NCBI RefSeq assembly: GCF_000203915.1
Contig: NC_008391.1
Coordinates: 1,488,001 to 1,552,000, forward strand
Direction of reading: 5' to 3'
DNA from: Burkholderia ambifaria AMMD
GTDB lineage: Bacteria; Pseudomonadota; Gammaproteobacteria; Burkholderiales; Burkholderiaceae
Length of the DNA: 64,000 nt
The position numbers and the translations under genes are program-made. Position 1 is the stretch's first letter. Each line of letters opens with the position of its first letter. The notes under the pieces were generated by a model. The model ran no database searches, was not told where the DNA came from, and worked only from the letters and a program-made list of their open reading frames with translations. Shown here piece after piece: positions 7,895-19,176 of the stretch.

Positions 7895-10800
7895 GCTGGC
7901 GCACCCCTTCGGTATCGTAGAAAACCGGGCTCGAGATCTTCGCGGTGACGCGCTTGCCGTTGGCCAGCGGAATCACGACGCTCTCGCCCATCTTGTTCAG
8001 GCCGCCCTTCACCACCGCCAGCGCAATCGAGCGCTTCAGGATCGGGCTGTAATAACTCGACGTCACGTGGCCGATCATCGGCGTCGGATCGACCGTCGAC
8101 ACCTGCGTGTCCTTCGCGATGATCTGCGCGCCTTCAGGCAGCACGAACTGTTCGTCTTCGGTCAGCAGGCCGACGAACTGCTTGCGGCCTTCCTTCGACG
8201 TATCCGAGCGCGACAGCGAGCGCTTGCCGAGGCAGTCCTTCGACTTCGCGACGAGCCCGCCCATCCCGAGGTCGTACGGCGTAACCGAGCCGTCGGTGTC
8301 CTGGCCGACGATGATGTAGCCCTTCTCCGCGCGCAGCACGTGCATCGTCTCGGTGCCGTACGGCGTGATGTCGAACTCGGCACCGGCCGCCATCAGCGCT
8401 TCCCACACCGCGCGGCCTGCATTGGCCGGCACGTTCACTTCATACGCGAGCTCGCCGGAGAAGCTGATCCGCATCACGCGCGCCTTCGCGCCCGCGACGG
8501 TGCCGTTCCGGTAGCTCATGAACGGGAACGCGTCGTTGCCGAAATCGATGTCCTGGCACACCTTCTGCACGACCTTGCGGCTCTTCGGGCCGACCACCGC
8601 GAACGTCGCCCAGTGATCGGTGACGGACGCGAGCCGCACCTTCATGTCGGGCCATTCGGTCTGCAGCCAGCGCTCGAGCCACGTGAGCACGCGCGCCGCG
8701 CCGCCGGTGGTCGTCGTCATCATGAAATGCTGGTCGGCGAGGCGCACCGTCACGCCGTCGTCGAACACCATCCCGTTTTCGTCGAGCATCAGCCCGTAGC
8801 GGCACTTGCCGATCTCGAGCTTGTTCCACGGGTTCGTGTACATCCAGTTCAGCAGCTTCACCGCGTCCGGACCCTGGATGTCGATCTTGCCGAGCGTCGA
8901 CGCGTCGAGGATGCCGACACCGTTGCGCACCGCGAGGCATTCGCGCTTCACGGCCGCATGCAGGTCCTCGCCGTTCTTCGGGAAATACCACGGCCGCTTC
9001 CAGTTGCCGACGTCCTCGAACAGCGCGCCGTGCTCGACGTGCCATTCATGCACGGCCGTCTTGCGGATCGGGTCGAGGAAATCGCCGGTCTCGCGGCCCG
9101 CGAACGTACCGAACGACACCGGCGTGTAGTTCGGGCGGAACGTCGTCGTGCCCGTTTCGGGAATCGTCTTGCCGAGCGCTTGCGCGAGGATCGCCATCCC
9201 GTTGATGTTGCCGAGCTTGCCCTGGTCGGTGCCGAAGCCCATCGCGGTGTAGCGCTTCACGTGCTCGACCGACTCGAAGCCTTCGCGTGCGGCCAGCAGG
9301 ATGTCGGCGGCCGCCACGTCGTTCTGGAAGTCGACGAACTGCTTCGGCCCGCGTGCGGCGGCCTCGCGGCTGCCGACGAGCCACAACGGCTGCAGCGCGC
9401 CTTCGACGGTTTCGGCGACCTGCGGCGCGGCCACGCGCTGCGGCGCCGCGAAGCCGGCCGCCTTCGCCGCTTCGACGCCCGCGTCGAGTGCGAGCCGCAG
9501 CGCACGTGCGAGACCGAACTCGCCCGCGGCCGCACCGACGCTCGCCTCGGCCTGCACGGGCTTGCCCGGCAGGAAGCACGCCTTCTCATCGTTCCAGCAC
9601 GCCTTGCCGCCGGACTGCGCGAACAGGTGCAGCACCGGGCTGAAGCCGCCCGACATCGCGACGAGGTCGCACGGCAGCGACTGCAGCTTGCTGCCGGTCT
9701 GGCCGTTCGTGTAGGACGCGACGTCGACCGACGATACGCGCCACTTGCCCGAAGCGGCCGTCACCACGGCACCGCTCATCACCGTCACGCCCTGCCGCTT
9801 CGCGGCGGCAGGCAGCGCGCCGTTCGACGACGCACGCGAATCGACGACCGTCACCTTCGCACCGCACGCCTTCAGATCGAGCGCGGCCTGGTACGCACGG
9901 TCGTTGTTCGTGAACACGACCACGTTGCGGCCCGGCATCACGCCGTAGCGATGCACGTAGGTGGACACCGCGCCAGCGAGCATCACGCCCGGCAGGTCGT
10001 TGTTGCCGAATACAATCGGACGCTCGTGCGCGCCGGTCGCGAGGATCACGCGCTTCGCGCGGACCTTCCACAGCAGCTCGCGGGTACCCTTGCGCATCGA
10101 CACCGGCTGGTGATCGGTCAGGCGCTGCGTGATCGTCACGAGGTTGTGGTCCTGATAACCGAATGCGGTGCTGCGCGACAGGATCGTCACGTCAGGCAGC
10201 TTGCGCAGCTCGGCCTCGATCTTCTCGACCCATTGCTGCGCCGGCTTCCCGTCGATTTCCGCGCGGCACGACAGCAGGCTGCCGCCGAGCTCGCGCTGGT
10301 CGTCGACGAGGATCACGCGCGCGCCGGCCGTCGCGGCCGCATGCGCGGCGGCGAGGCCCGACGGGCCACCGCCGACCACGAGCACGTCGCAGTGCGCGTA
10401 GCATTTGTCGTAGCGATCGGCGTCGAGCACCTCGGGCGCCTTGCCGAGGCCAGCGGCCTCGCGGATCTTCTCTTCGTACTTCGGCCACATGTTGCGCGGC
10501 CACATGAAGGTCTTGTAGTAGAACCCGGCCGGCATGAAGCGCGAGAACTTCTGGTTGATCGCGTACTTGTCGTTCTCGAGCGACGGCTCGGCGTTCACGC
10601 TCGTCGCGACGAGGCCCTGGTACAGCTCGATTTCGGTCGCACGCGCGTTCGGCACCGTGTACGGGCCGGACTCGAGCTGCACGACGGCATTCGGTTCCGC
10701 GACGTCCGCCGTCACGATCCCGCGCGGACGGTGGTACTTGAAGCTGCGCGCGACGAAGTGCACGCCGTTCGCGAGCAGCGCGGACGCGAGCGTGTCGCCC

Positions 10801-10895
10801 TGGAAGCCCTGATACGTGCGGCCATTGAACGTGAACGTCAGCGGAATCGCGCGATTGATGCGGCCCCCGGTGCCGAGGCGGTCTTTCTGGCTCAT
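7884..10895 (-). CDS. soxA: Sarcosine oxidase alpha subunit
   Basis: Large subunit of 1003 residues, the standard length. It starts with a ferredoxin-like region (FNGRTYQGFQGDTLASALLA), followed by an NAD/FAD domain with GGGPSG at 175-180. The C-terminal third is a GcvT-like aminomethyltransferase domain that handles the folate-linked one-carbon unit (KIDIQGPDAVKLLNWMYTNP, then GELAYEVNVP). ATG at 10895 overlaps the soxD stop by four bases; the frame remains open further upstream only as a shadow of soxD. It forms the enzyme with SoxB, SoxD and SoxG in the cytoplasm. Confidence 0.95.
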   Translation of the reverse strand: MSQKDRLGTGGRINRAIPLTFTFNGRTYQGFQGDTLASALLANGVHFVARSFKYHRPRGIVTADVAEPNAVVQLESGPYTVPNARATEIELYQGLVATSVNAEPSLENDKYAINQKFSRFMPAGFYYKTFMWPRNMWPKYEEKIREAAGLGKAPEVLDADRYDKCYAHCDVLVVGGGPSGLAAAHAAATAGARVILVDDQRELGGSLLSCRAEIDGKPAQQWVEKIEAELRKLPDVTILSRSTAFGYQDHNLVTITQRLTDHQPVSMRKGTRELLWKVRAKRVILATGAHERPIVFGNNDLPGVMLAGAVSTYVHRYGVMPGRNVVVFTNNDRAYQAALDLKACGAKVTVVDSRASSNGALPAAAKRQGVTVMSGAVVTAASGKWRVSSVDVASYTNGQTGSKLQSLPCDLVAMSGGFSPVLHLFAQSGGKACWNDEKACFLPGKPVQAEASVGAAAGEFGLARALRLALDAGVEAAKAAGFAAPQRVAAPQVAETVEGALQPLWLVGSREAAARGPKQFVDFQNDVAAADILLAAREGFESVEHVKRYTAMGFGTDQGKLGNINGMAILAQALGKTIPETGTTTFRPNYTPVSFGTFAGRETGDFLDPIRKTAVHEWHVEHGALFEDVGNWKRPWYFPKNGEDLHAAVKRECLAVRNGVGILDASTLGKIDIQGPDAVKLLNWMYTNPWNKLEIGKCRYGLMLDENGMVFDDGVTVRLADQHFMMTTTTGGAARVLTWLERWLQTEWPDMKVRLASVTDHWATFAVVGPKSRKVVQKVCQDIDFGNDAFPFMSYRNGTVAGAKARVMRISFSGELAYEVNVPANAGRAVWEALMAAGAEFDITPYGTETMHVLRAEKGYIIVGQDTDGSVTPYDLGMGGLVAKSKDCLGKRSLSRSDTSKEGRKQFVGLLTEDEQFVLPEGAQIIAKDTQVSTVDPTPMIGHVTSSYYSPILKRSIALAVVKGGLNKMGESVVIPLANGKRVTAKISSPVFYDTEGVRQHVE

Positions 10896-11203
10896 TTGCT
10901 CGTGCCCTCTTCGTGTGCGTTGCCGGCAGCGGCGCCGTTGGCAGCCCCGCCGAACTTTTCGTAGCCCTTGATATCGTAGGTCACCGTGTCGCGCGTGACC
11001 TTGAACCAGCGGCGGCAGCCCTGCGTGTGCAGCCACTGCTCGCGGTGCAGCCCGCGCTTGTTCTCGCGCATGAACACGTATTCGCCCCATTCGCGGTCGG
11101 TCATGTTCTCGTTCGCCACCGGGCGCACGATGTCGGCTTCACCGCCGCACGTGAACTCGGATTCGGCGCGCGGCCCGCACCACGGACATTCGATCAGCAA
11201 CAT
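10892..11203 (-). CDS. soxD: Sarcosine oxidase delta subunit (zinc-binding)
   Basis: Small subunit of 103 residues. Cys6, Cys9, His59 and Cys63 are all present at the positions known to bind the structural zinc in crystallised heterotetrameric sarcosine oxidases (MLLIECPWCG at the N-terminus and LHTQGC later). The C-terminal tail is Ala/Gly-rich and probably disordered. The start at 11203 is preceded by GAAGGAGAAAG. It lies 25 bases after soxB and overlaps soxA, keeping the classical B-D-A-G order. Confidence 0.94.
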   Translation of the reverse strand: MLLIECPWCGPRAESEFTCGGEADIVRPVANENMTDREWGEYVFMRENKRGLHREQWLHTQGCRRWFKVTRDTVTYDIKGYEKFGGAANGAAAGNAHEEGTSK

Positions 11204-11228
11204 GTTTCTTTCTCCTTCAGTGCGGGGA

Positions 11229-12473
11229 TTAGTGCGCGACGGCGGCAGCGCCGTGCTCGTCGATCAGATGGCCGGTGTAGAAGCGGTCGAGTGCAAACGG
11301 TGCGTTCAGCGGATGCGGTTCGTCGCGGGCGATCGTGTGCGCGAACACCCATCCCGAGCCCGGCGTCGCCTTGAAGCCGCCGGTGCCCCAGCCGCAGTTG
11401 AAATACAGGCCCTTCACGTCGGTCTTGGTGATGATCGGGCACGCGTCCGGCGACACGTCGACGATGCCGCCCCACTGGCGGTTCATCCGCACGCGCGAGA
11501 ACACCGGGAACATCTCGACGATCGCCTGCAGCGTGCTTTCGATGATGTGGAAGCTGCCGCGCTGGCCGAAGCCCGTGTACTGGTCGATACCCGCGCCGAT
11601 CACGAGGTCGCCCTTGTCGGACTGGCTGATGTACGCATGCACCGCGTTCGACATGATCACCGAGTTGACCACCGGCTTGATCGGCTCGGACACCAGCGCC
11701 TGCAGCGGGTGGCTTTCGATCGGCAGGCGCACGCCGGCCATGTCGGCGAGCGTCGTCGTATTGCCGGCCGCGACCACCGCGACCTTCTTCGCCTTGATGA
11801 AGCCCTTCACCGTATCGACGCCGACCACTGCGCCGCCTTCGCGGCGAATGCCCGTCACCTGGCAGTTCTGGATGATGTCGACACCGGCGCGGTCCGCGCC
11901 GCGCGCGAAGCCCCAGGCCACCGCGTCGTGACGCGCGACGCCCGCACGGCGCTGGATCGATGCGCCGAGCACCGGGTAGCGGCTGTTCAGGTTGATCGTC
12001 GGCTCGATTTCCTTGATCTGCGCGGGCGTCAGGAATTCGGCGTCGACGCCGTTCAGCCGGTTCGCGTTCACGCGGCGCTCGGTGTCGCGCACGTCCTGCA
12101 GCGTGTGCGCGAGGTTCATCACGCCGCGCTGGCTGAACATCACGTTGTAGTTGAGATCCTGCGACAGCCCTTCCCACAGCTTCATCGCCTTCTCGTACAG
12201 CGCGGCCGATTCGTCCCACAGATAGTTCGAGCGCACGATCGTCGTGTTGCGCGCGGTGTTGCCGCCGCCGATCCAGCCCTTCTCGAGGATCGCGACGTTC
12301 GTGATGCCGTGCTCCTTCGCGAGGTAGTAGGCGGTCGCGAGGCCGTGGCCGCCGCCGCCGACGATCACGACGTCGTATTCCTTCTTCGGTTCCGGGCTCT
12401 TCCACTGCTTTTCCCAGTTCTCGTGATACGAGAGGCCGTTGCGGAACAGGCTGAATATCGAGTAGCGGCTCAT
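11229..12473 (-). CDS. soxB: Sarcosine oxidase beta subunit
   Basis: Catalytic flavin subunit of 414 residues. The FAD-binding motif [10 protein letters not shown] lies at about 35-44, and RHDAVAW at about 181-187 contains His182, equivalent to the histidine that carries covalent FMN in this family. The C-terminal [17 protein letters not shown] is the usual flavin-contact segment of DadA/sarcosine oxidase-type oxidoreductases. It demethylates sarcosine, the last step before glycine in betaine catabolism. It starts 15 bases after the sdaA stop, so serine deaminase and oxidase are co-transcribed. Confidence 0.95.
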   Translation of the reverse strand: MSRYSIFSLFRNGLSYHENWEKQWKSPEPKKEYDVVIVGGGGHGLATAYYLAKEHGITNVAILEKGWIGGGNTARNTTIVRSNYLWDESAALYEKAMKLWEGLSQDLNYNVMFSQRGVMNLAHTLQDVRDTERRVNANRLNGVDAEFLTPAQIKEIEPTINLNSRYPVLGASIQRRAGVARHDAVAWGFARGADRAGVDIIQNCQVTGIRREGGAVVGVDTVKGFIKAKKVAVVAAGNTTTLADMAGVRLPIESHPLQALVSEPIKPVVNSVIMSNAVHAYISQSDKGDLVIGAGIDQYTGFGQRGSFHIIESTLQAIVEMFPVFSRVRMNRQWGGIVDVSPDACPIITKTDVKGLYFNCGWGTGGFKATPGSGWVFAHTIARDEPHPLNAPFALDRFYTGHLIDEHGAAAVAH

Positions 12474-12488
12474 GTTAGTGATCCTTCG

Positions 12489-13874
<1,386 letters not shown>

Positions 13875-14136
13875 CTGGCTTCCTCTGGGTGGGCGTACGT
13901 GAAATGTCGTTGGCATCAGTACATCAAAGCGTAAAATTGGCAGATAGAACAAAAACGGCATCGGCGTGGGATAGCGCCGCCAAGCCCCGCGCAAGGCAGC
14001 CGGAAAGTGCGTTTTGGCGATGGTTCGCGACGCAAAAGCACAAGTCGGCCGGCGCCTGCACCGCCCGGCAGACGTACCCCGCAAACCGAGTGAAACGAGT
14101 GAGACCTGCCTTTCCGGCGTGACGAGATTGACCGCG
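13875..14136. promoter_or_regulatory. Divergent promoter region between sdaA-sox operon and AraC-type regulator
   Basis: This 262-base region separates the two divergent transcripts and must hold both promoters. It is locally AT-richer around 13915-13955 (TACATCAAAGCGTAAAATTGGCAG). An imperfect inverted element, GCGTTTTGGCG followed by CGACGCAAAAGC, spans about 14009-14042 and could bind the neighbouring regulator, but I cannot match it to a known consensus. Confidence 0.45.
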
Positions 14137-15210
14137 ATGACACCCGACGTACCCGCTTCCCCCCTCGCCGAACCGGCGCCGCAGCGCATCCGCTTCGGCA
14201 TCGTGCTGCTGCCGAACTTCACGCTCACGGCCTTCTCGGGTTTCGTCGACATGCTGCGGCTGTCGGCCGACGACGGCGACTACAGCAAGCCCGTGCGCTG
14301 CGCGTGGAGCGTGATCGGCGAAACGCTGGCGCCGGTGCGCGCGAGTTGCGGGATCCAGATCACGCCGTGGGAAACCTTCGATGGGGCCGAACCATTCGAC
14401 TACGTGGTCGTGGTCGGCGGGCTGCTGCACTCGGGGCCGCAAGCCGGCCCCGAAACGCTCGAGTTCATCCGCCGCGCGGCGGGGGCCGGCGCGACGGTCG
14501 TCGGCATCTGCACGGGCGTGTTCACGCTGATGCGCGCGAAGGTGCTCGACGGCTATCGCACCTGCGTGAGCTGGTTCCACTACTGGGATTTCATCGAGCG
14601 CTTCCCGAGCGCCGATCCCGACCTGCTGATCGCCGACCGCCTGTTCGTGATCGACCAGCGCCGCATCACCTGCTCGGGCGGCCGCGCGTCGATCGACGTC
14701 GCCGCCGCGATCCTGCTGCGCCATTTCGACCATGCGACCGTGCAGAAGGCGCTGCGCATCCTGCTCGTCGGCGAGATGCAGAAAGGCAATGCGCCGCAGC
14801 CGCATCCGCCGGGCCTCGAACCGGCCACGCACCCGAAGGTCAAGCGGGCGATTCTTCTGATGGAACAGCATGTCGGGCGCTCGCTGCCGCTCGAGGAACT
14901 CGCGTGCAAGCTCGACATGTCGACGCGCCAGCTCGAGCGGCTGTTCAAGGCCGAGACGGGCAGGAGCCCGCAGGCGTTCGCGAAGCAGGTGCGGCTGCGC
15001 ACCGCCGCGTGGCTGCTGACCAGCTCCGACCGCACCGTCGCCGATATCGCGTCGAGTTGCGGGTTCGCCGACGCGTCGCACCTCGGGCGTGAGTTCCGCA
15101 AGCAGTTCGGCGTGCCGCCGGCCACCTATCGCGAGCGCGGCGGAGAGGTCGCGGAAGTCGCGGTGCCGGTTGCAACGGATGCCGATCCCGTCGAAGACAT
15201 CGCCGACTGA
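14137..15210 (+). CDS. GlxA-like AraC-family regulator (GbdR/SouR type)
   Basis: Transcription factor of 357 residues. The N-terminal DJ-1/PfpI-like sensor domain (about 20-200) has [10 protein letters not shown] and [12 protein letters not shown]; the C-terminal AraC helix-turn-helix pair (about 235-335) ends [21 protein letters not shown]. In Pseudomonas, GbdR senses glycine betaine or dimethylglycine and SouR senses sarcosine, and both activate soxBDAG. The divergent position next to sdaA-soxBDAG supports the same role here; the exact ligand is inferred. ATG at 14137 is preferred because the open frame before it overlaps the promoter region. Confidence 0.85.
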   Translation: MTPDVPASPLAEPAPQRIRFGIVLLPNFTLTAFSGFVDMLRLSADDGDYSKPVRCAWSVIGETLAPVRASCGIQITPWETFDGAEPFDYVVVVGGLLHSGPQAGPETLEFIRRAAGAGATVVGICTGVFTLMRAKVLDGYRTCVSWFHYWDFIERFPSADPDLLIADRLFVIDQRRITCSGGRASIDVAAAILLRHFDHATVQKALRILLVGEMQKGNAPQPHPPGLEPATHPKVKRAILLMEQHVGRSLPLEELACKLDMSTRQLERLFKAETGRSPQAFAKQVRLRTAAWLLTSSDRTVADIASSCGFADASHLGREFRKQFGVPPATYRERGGEVAEVAVPVATDADPVEDIAD

Positions 15211-15294
15211 CGATCGCGCGCCGTCTCCGGCGCGCTCCCTTTCCTCCTCCGACTGCGCATCGAACCGCGCACGATCGCCGTACGTTCCCCCCTA

Positions 15295-15312
15295 ATTGGA
15301 ACCGGTTCCAAT
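15295..15312. promoter_or_regulatory. Perfect 18-base palindrome upstream of the threonate operon
   Basis: ATTGGAACCGGTTCCAAT is an exact inverted repeat centred on CG. That shape is typical of LacI-family operators. It lies 103 bases before the GntR regulator gene. No LacI-type regulator is encoded in the window, so if it is an operator its protein lies elsewhere. Confidence 0.5.
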
Positions 15313-15377
15313 CGACTTGCCCGACGTTCGCGGATCGTTGATTGAGGGTTATTCCGGATGCTGACGCTCGTCCAAAT

Positions 15378-15404
15378 TTGTATGATGACCACATCACCTT
15401 ACAA
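15378..15404. promoter_or_regulatory. Candidate GntR operator
   Basis: An imperfect inverted repeat with 11-base arms and a 5-base centre: TTGTATGATGA, CCACA, TCACCTTACAA. Nine of eleven arm positions pair. It ends 11 bases before the start codon of the GntR regulator, a position suited to autoregulation and control of the downstream catabolic genes. The assignment is positional inference. Confidence 0.5.
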
Positions 15405-15415
15405 ACCAGAGCGCC

Positions 15416-16120
15416 ATGTTCGAGAAAATTCCCGCCCGTGCGATGAGCGATCACGTCGCGCAGCAGCTGCTCAAGCAGATCGAAGCCGGCAGTTTCTCGG
15501 CCAGCGGCAAGTTGCCGACGGAAGCCGTGCTTGCGCAGGAATTCGGCGTGAGCCGCACCGTGATCCGCGAGGCGATCTCGCGGCTGAAGAACGAAGGCGT
15601 GGTCGAGCCGCGCCAGGGCAGCGGCGTGTACGTGAACCAGCACGGCGCGATCCGGCCGCTGCGGATCGACTACGCGGAAGCCGTCGAGGCCAGCTCGCTG
15701 CCGCACCTGCTCGCGGTGCGCCGCGCGATCGAGGCTGAAGTCGCGGCCGAAGCCGCGCTGCGCCACACCGCCGACGACATGGCCGACATCGACGACGCGC
15801 TGCGCAAGATCGACGCTGCGGCGGCCGAAGGGCGCGACGGCGTCGCGGAAGATGTCGCGTTCCACCGCACGATCGCGGCCGTCACCGGCAACCCGTATTT
15901 CCTGAAGACGCTGCAGTTCCTGAACCAGTACCTCGAGGCCGGCGTGAAGGTCACGCGGCGCAACGAAGCGACGCGCGAGGATTTCTCGCGGCAGGTGCGC
16001 GAGGAACACGCGGCGATCGCCGACGCGATCCGCGCGCGCGACCCGATGGCGGCGCGCAACGCGGCACGCACGCACATGTACAACGCCGCGCGCCGTCTCG
16101 CGGAAGCCGGCATCTGCTGA
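15416..16120 (+). CDS. GntR-family (FadR subfamily) regulator of the threonate/erythronate operon
   Basis: Regulator of 234 residues with an N-terminal winged helix (FSASGKLPTEAVLAQEFGVS, then RTVIREAISRLKNEGVVEPR) and a C-terminal all-helical FCD ligand-binding domain from about residue 80. The FCD metal-site pattern is present, including VAFHRTIAAVTGN and EEHAAIADAI. FadR-type regulators commonly sense sugar acids and repress the adjacent catabolic operon. It is 70 bases upstream of the dehydrogenase and on the same strand, so it is likely the local repressor. The ligand, threonate or a downstream intermediate, is inferred. Confidence 0.88.
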   Translation: MFEKIPARAMSDHVAQQLLKQIEAGSFSASGKLPTEAVLAQEFGVSRTVIREAISRLKNEGVVEPRQGSGVYVNQHGAIRPLRIDYAEAVEASSLPHLLAVRRAIEAEVAAEAALRHTADDMADIDDALRKIDAAAAEGRDGVAEDVAFHRTIAAVTGNPYFLKTLQFLNQYLEAGVKVTRRNEATREDFSRQVREEHAAIADAIRARDPMAARNAARTHMYNAARRLAEAGIC

Positions 16121-16190
16121 AGCCGGCGGCGGTGCCCGACCGGGCGCCGCCGCCGTCCCGAACCTCTTCCCGAATCGATCAAGGTTGACC

Positions 16191-17081
16191 ATGTCACGAA
16201 ATGTTGGAGTCATCGGCCTCGGCGCAATGGGCCTGGGCGTCGCCCGCTCGCTGCTGCGCGCGGGGTTCCGCGTGCACGCATGCGACGTGCGCGACACCGT
16301 ATTGCAGGCGTTCGCGGCCGAAGGCGGCGTGGCCTGCGCGAGCCCGGCCGAACTCGGCGCGCAGTGCGACGTCGTCGTCACGCTCGTCGTCAATGCCGCG
16401 CAGACCGAAACGGTGCTGTTCGGCGAGCACGGCGCGGTCGTGGCAATGAAGCCGGGCGGCGTCGTGATCGCGAGCGCGACCGTCGCGCCCGACTTCGCGG
16501 TCGCGCTCGGCGCGCGCATCGAGGCCGCGGGCTTGCAGATGCTCGACGCCCCGGTGTCCGGCGGCGCCGCGCGCGCGGCGTCGGGCGAGATGACGATGAT
16601 GACGTCGGGTCCGGCCGCCGCGTATGCAGGCTGCGACGACGTGCTCGCCGCGATGGCCGGCAAGGTGTATCGCCTCGGCGACGCGCACGGCATCGGCTCG
16701 AAGGTGAAGATCATCAACCAGCTGCTGGCCGGCGTGCATATCGCGGCGGCCGCGGAGGCGATGGCGCTCGGCCTGCGCGAAGGCGTCGACGCCGATGCGC
16801 TGTACGACGTGATCACGCACAGCGCCGGCAATTCGTGGATGTTCGAGAACCGTGTGCCGCACATCCTGAACGGCGACTACACGCCGCTGTCGGCCGTCGA
16901 CATCTTCGTGAAGGATCTCGGCCTCGTGCTCGATACCGCGCGTCGCAGCAAGTTCCCGCTGCCGCTGTCGGCCACCGCGCACCAGATGTTCATGAGCGCG
17001 TCGAGCGCCGGCCACGGCGGCGAGGACGATTCCGCCGTGATCAAGACTTTCCCCGGCATCACGCTGCCGCCCGCCCGCTGA
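16191..17081 (+). CDS. ltnD: L-threonate dehydrogenase
   Basis: NAD-dependent beta-hydroxyacid dehydrogenase of 296 residues. The Rossmann motif GLGAMG sits at 9-14, a substrate-binding DAPVSGGAARA at about 119-129, and GIGSKVKIIN at 167-176 with probable catalytic Lys173. In the pathway described for DUF1537 kinases, LtnD oxidises L-threonate to 2-oxo-tetronate. The ATG at 16191 has AAGG seven bases upstream; an in-frame TTG at 16185 is less likely. The assignment within this broad family rests on the adjacent otnK, otnC and otnI genes. Confidence 0.87.
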   Translation: MSRNVGVIGLGAMGLGVARSLLRAGFRVHACDVRDTVLQAFAAEGGVACASPAELGAQCDVVVTLVVNAAQTETVLFGEHGAVVAMKPGGVVIASATVAPDFAVALGARIEAAGLQMLDAPVSGGAARAASGEMTMMTSGPAAAYAGCDDVLAAMAGKVYRLGDAHGIGSKVKIINQLLAGVHIAAAAEAMALGLREGVDADALYDVITHSAGNSWMFENRVPHILNGDYTPLSAVDIFVKDLGLVLDTARRSKFPLPLSATAHQMFMSASSAGHGGEDDSAVIKTFPGITLPPAR

Positions 17082-17100
17082 TTCGAACGACGCTCCCGCC

Positions 17101-18399
17101 ATGACCGCTTCCGCTTCCCGTCCCCTGCTCGGCTGCATCGCCGACGATTTCACCGGCGCGACCGATCTCGCGAACATGCTCGTCAAGAGCGGCATGCGTA
17201 CCGTGCAGACGATCGGCGTGCCCGCCGACGGCGCCGCGCTCGATACCATGGTCGACGCCGATGCGATCGTCGTCGCGCTGAAGTCGCGCACGATTCCCGC
17301 CGCCGACGCCGTCGCGCAATCGCTCGCTGCTTACGCATGGCTGCGCGCGCAGGGCTGCCGACAATTCTTCTTCAAGTACTGCTCGACGTTCGACTCGACC
17401 GACGCGGGCAACATCGGGCCCGTCGCCGACGCGCTGCTCGATGCAGCCGGCGGCGATTTCGCGATCGCGTGCCCGGCGTTCCCCGAGAACGGCCGCACGA
17501 TCTTTCGCGGGCACCTGTTCGTCGGCGACGTGCCGCTGAACGAATCGGGCATGGAGCACCACCCGCTCACGCCGATGAAGGACGCCAACCTCGTGCGCGT
17601 GCTGCAGCGGCAGACGACGTCGAAGGTCGGACTGATCCGCTACGACACGATCGCGCAGGGCGCGGCCGCCGTGTGTGCGCGCATCGACGCGCTGCGCGCG
17701 GACGGCACGCGTTTCGCGATCGCCGACGCGCTGTCGGACCACGACCTCCACGTGCTCGGCGAAGCGTGCGCGAACCTGCCGCTCGTCACGGGCGGCTCGG
17801 GCGTCGCGCTCGGTCTGCCGGAGAATTTCCGCCGCGCGGGGCTGCTGCCCGAGCGCGACAACGCGGCGTCGCTGCCGCGCATCGACGGGTTGTCGGCCGT
17901 GCTCGCCGGCAGCGCGTCGAAGGCGACCAACGCGCAGGTCGCCGCGTGGCGCGAAAGCCGTCCGAGCTTCCGGATCGATCCGCTCGCGGCATCGCGCGGC
18001 GAACCCGTCGTCGACGACGCACTCGCATTCGCGCGCTCGCACCTGCCGCAACCCGTGCTGATTTATGCGACCACGTCGCCCGACGAAGTGAAGGCCGTCC
18101 AGCAGGCGCTCGGCGTCGAAGCAGCCGGCCATCTCGTCGAAAGCACGCTCGCGGCGATCGCCCGCGGCCTGCGCGAGCTCGGCGTGCGCAAGTTCGTCGT
18201 CGCCGGCGGCGAAACGTCCGGCGCGGTCGTGCAGGCGCTCGACGTGAAGTCGCTGCAGATCGGCGCGCAGATCGACCCCGGCGTGCCGGCCACCGCCACC
18301 ATCGACGCGCAGCCGCTCGGCCTCGCGCTGAAGTCCGGCAACTTCGGCACGGTGGACTTTTTCGACAAGGCGCTGCGCGCGCTCGACGGAGCCGCATGA
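17101..18399 (+). CDS. otnK: 3-oxo-tetronate 4-kinase (DUF1537 family)
   Basis: Kinase of 432 residues from the DUF1537/four-carbon acid sugar kinase family. It begins LGCIADDFTGATDLANMLV, the typical N-terminal DDFTGA motif. Its middle has YCSTFDSTDAGNIGPVADAL, and the C-terminal nucleotide-binding domain has VVAGGETSGAVV. It phosphorylates 3-oxo-tetronate at carbon 4, which allows OtnC to split it. The stop overlaps the otnC start by four bases (ATGA), indicating coupled translation. The gene starts 19 bases after ltnD. Confidence 0.92.
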   Translation: MTASASRPLLGCIADDFTGATDLANMLVKSGMRTVQTIGVPADGAALDTMVDADAIVVALKSRTIPAADAVAQSLAAYAWLRAQGCRQFFFKYCSTFDSTDAGNIGPVADALLDAAGGDFAIACPAFPENGRTIFRGHLFVGDVPLNESGMEHHPLTPMKDANLVRVLQRQTTSKVGLIRYDTIAQGAAAVCARIDALRADGTRFAIADALSDHDLHVLGEACANLPLVTGGSGVALGLPENFRRAGLLPERDNAASLPRIDGLSAVLAGSASKATNAQVAAWRESRPSFRIDPLAASRGEPVVDDALAFARSHLPQPVLIYATTSPDEVKAVQQALGVEAAGHLVESTLAAIARGLRELGVRKFVVAGGETSGAVVQALDVKSLQIGAQIDPGVPATATIDAQPLGLALKSGNFGTVDFFDKALRALDGAA

Positions 18400-19037
18400 T
18401 GCGCGACGAAACGAAACTGCGCGACGAGATCTGCGTCGTCGGCGCGAGCCTGTATGCGCGCGGCCATGCGGTCGGCAGCGCCGGCAACATCAGCGCGCGG
18501 CTTGCCGACGGCTGGCTGATCACGCCGACCGACGCGTGCCTCGGCCGGCTCGACCCGAACGACATCGCGAAGGTCGGCCTCGACGGCAAGCCGCTATCGG
18601 GCGGCAAGCCGTCGAAGACGCTCACGCTGCATCGCGGGATCTACGCGCGCAACGCGGAAGCGAACGGCATCGTCCACACGCATTCGACGCACCTCGTCGC
18701 GCTGACGCTCGCGGGCGTGTGGCGCGACACCGACGTGCTGCCGCCGATCACGCCGTACTACGTGATGAAGGTCGGCCACATTCCGCTGATCCGCTATCGC
18801 CGCCCCGGCGACCCGGCCGTCGCGGCCGAAGTCGCGGCGCTCGCCGACCAGGTGCGCGGCGTGCTGCTCGAGCGCCTCGGCCCGGTGATGTGGGGGCCGT
18901 CGGTGTCGCACGCGTCGTATGCGCTCGAGGAACTCGAGGAAACCGCGCGGCTGTGGCTGATGACAGATCCGAAGCCCGAGCCGCTGTCCGACGCCGCACT
19001 CGACGAACTGCGCCAGACCTTCGGCGCGCGCTGGTAG
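18396..19037 (+). CDS. otnC: 3-oxo-tetronate 4-phosphate decarboxylase (class II aldolase family)
   Basis: Class II aldolase/adducin-like protein of 213 residues. The zinc ligands appear as HTHSTH at about 94-99, and SAGNISARL is the usual phosphate-binding region. In the L-threonate/D-erythronate pathway the enzyme decarboxylates 3-oxo-tetronate 4-phosphate to dihydroxyacetone phosphate. The chosen ATG overlaps the otnK stop; a second ATG follows immediately and cannot be excluded. Confidence 0.9.
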   Translation: MMRDETKLRDEICVVGASLYARGHAVGSAGNISARLADGWLITPTDACLGRLDPNDIAKVGLDGKPLSGGKPSKTLTLHRGIYARNAEANGIVHTHSTHLVALTLAGVWRDTDVLPPITPYYVMKVGHIPLIRYRRPGDPAVAAEVAALADQVRGVLLERLGPVMWGPSVSHASYALEELEETARLWLMTDPKPEPLSDAALDELRQTFGARW

Positions 19038-19176
19038 CGCGACGCATCGCGCACAGGCCACGCGCAAACGACGTACCGATTCCCATGCCCGCCGTGTGCG
19101 CGGGCCCTTGCCTCAGCACACACACATGATCCGACGGCGTACGCGCCGCCGGCACACAACATCGATGGAGACGACG

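Noticed and set aside
7884..11090. A longer soxA frame extending into soxD.
   Set aside because: The extra part is the antisense-free shadow of soxD in another frame; SoxA family similarity starts at MSQKDRLG, 10895.
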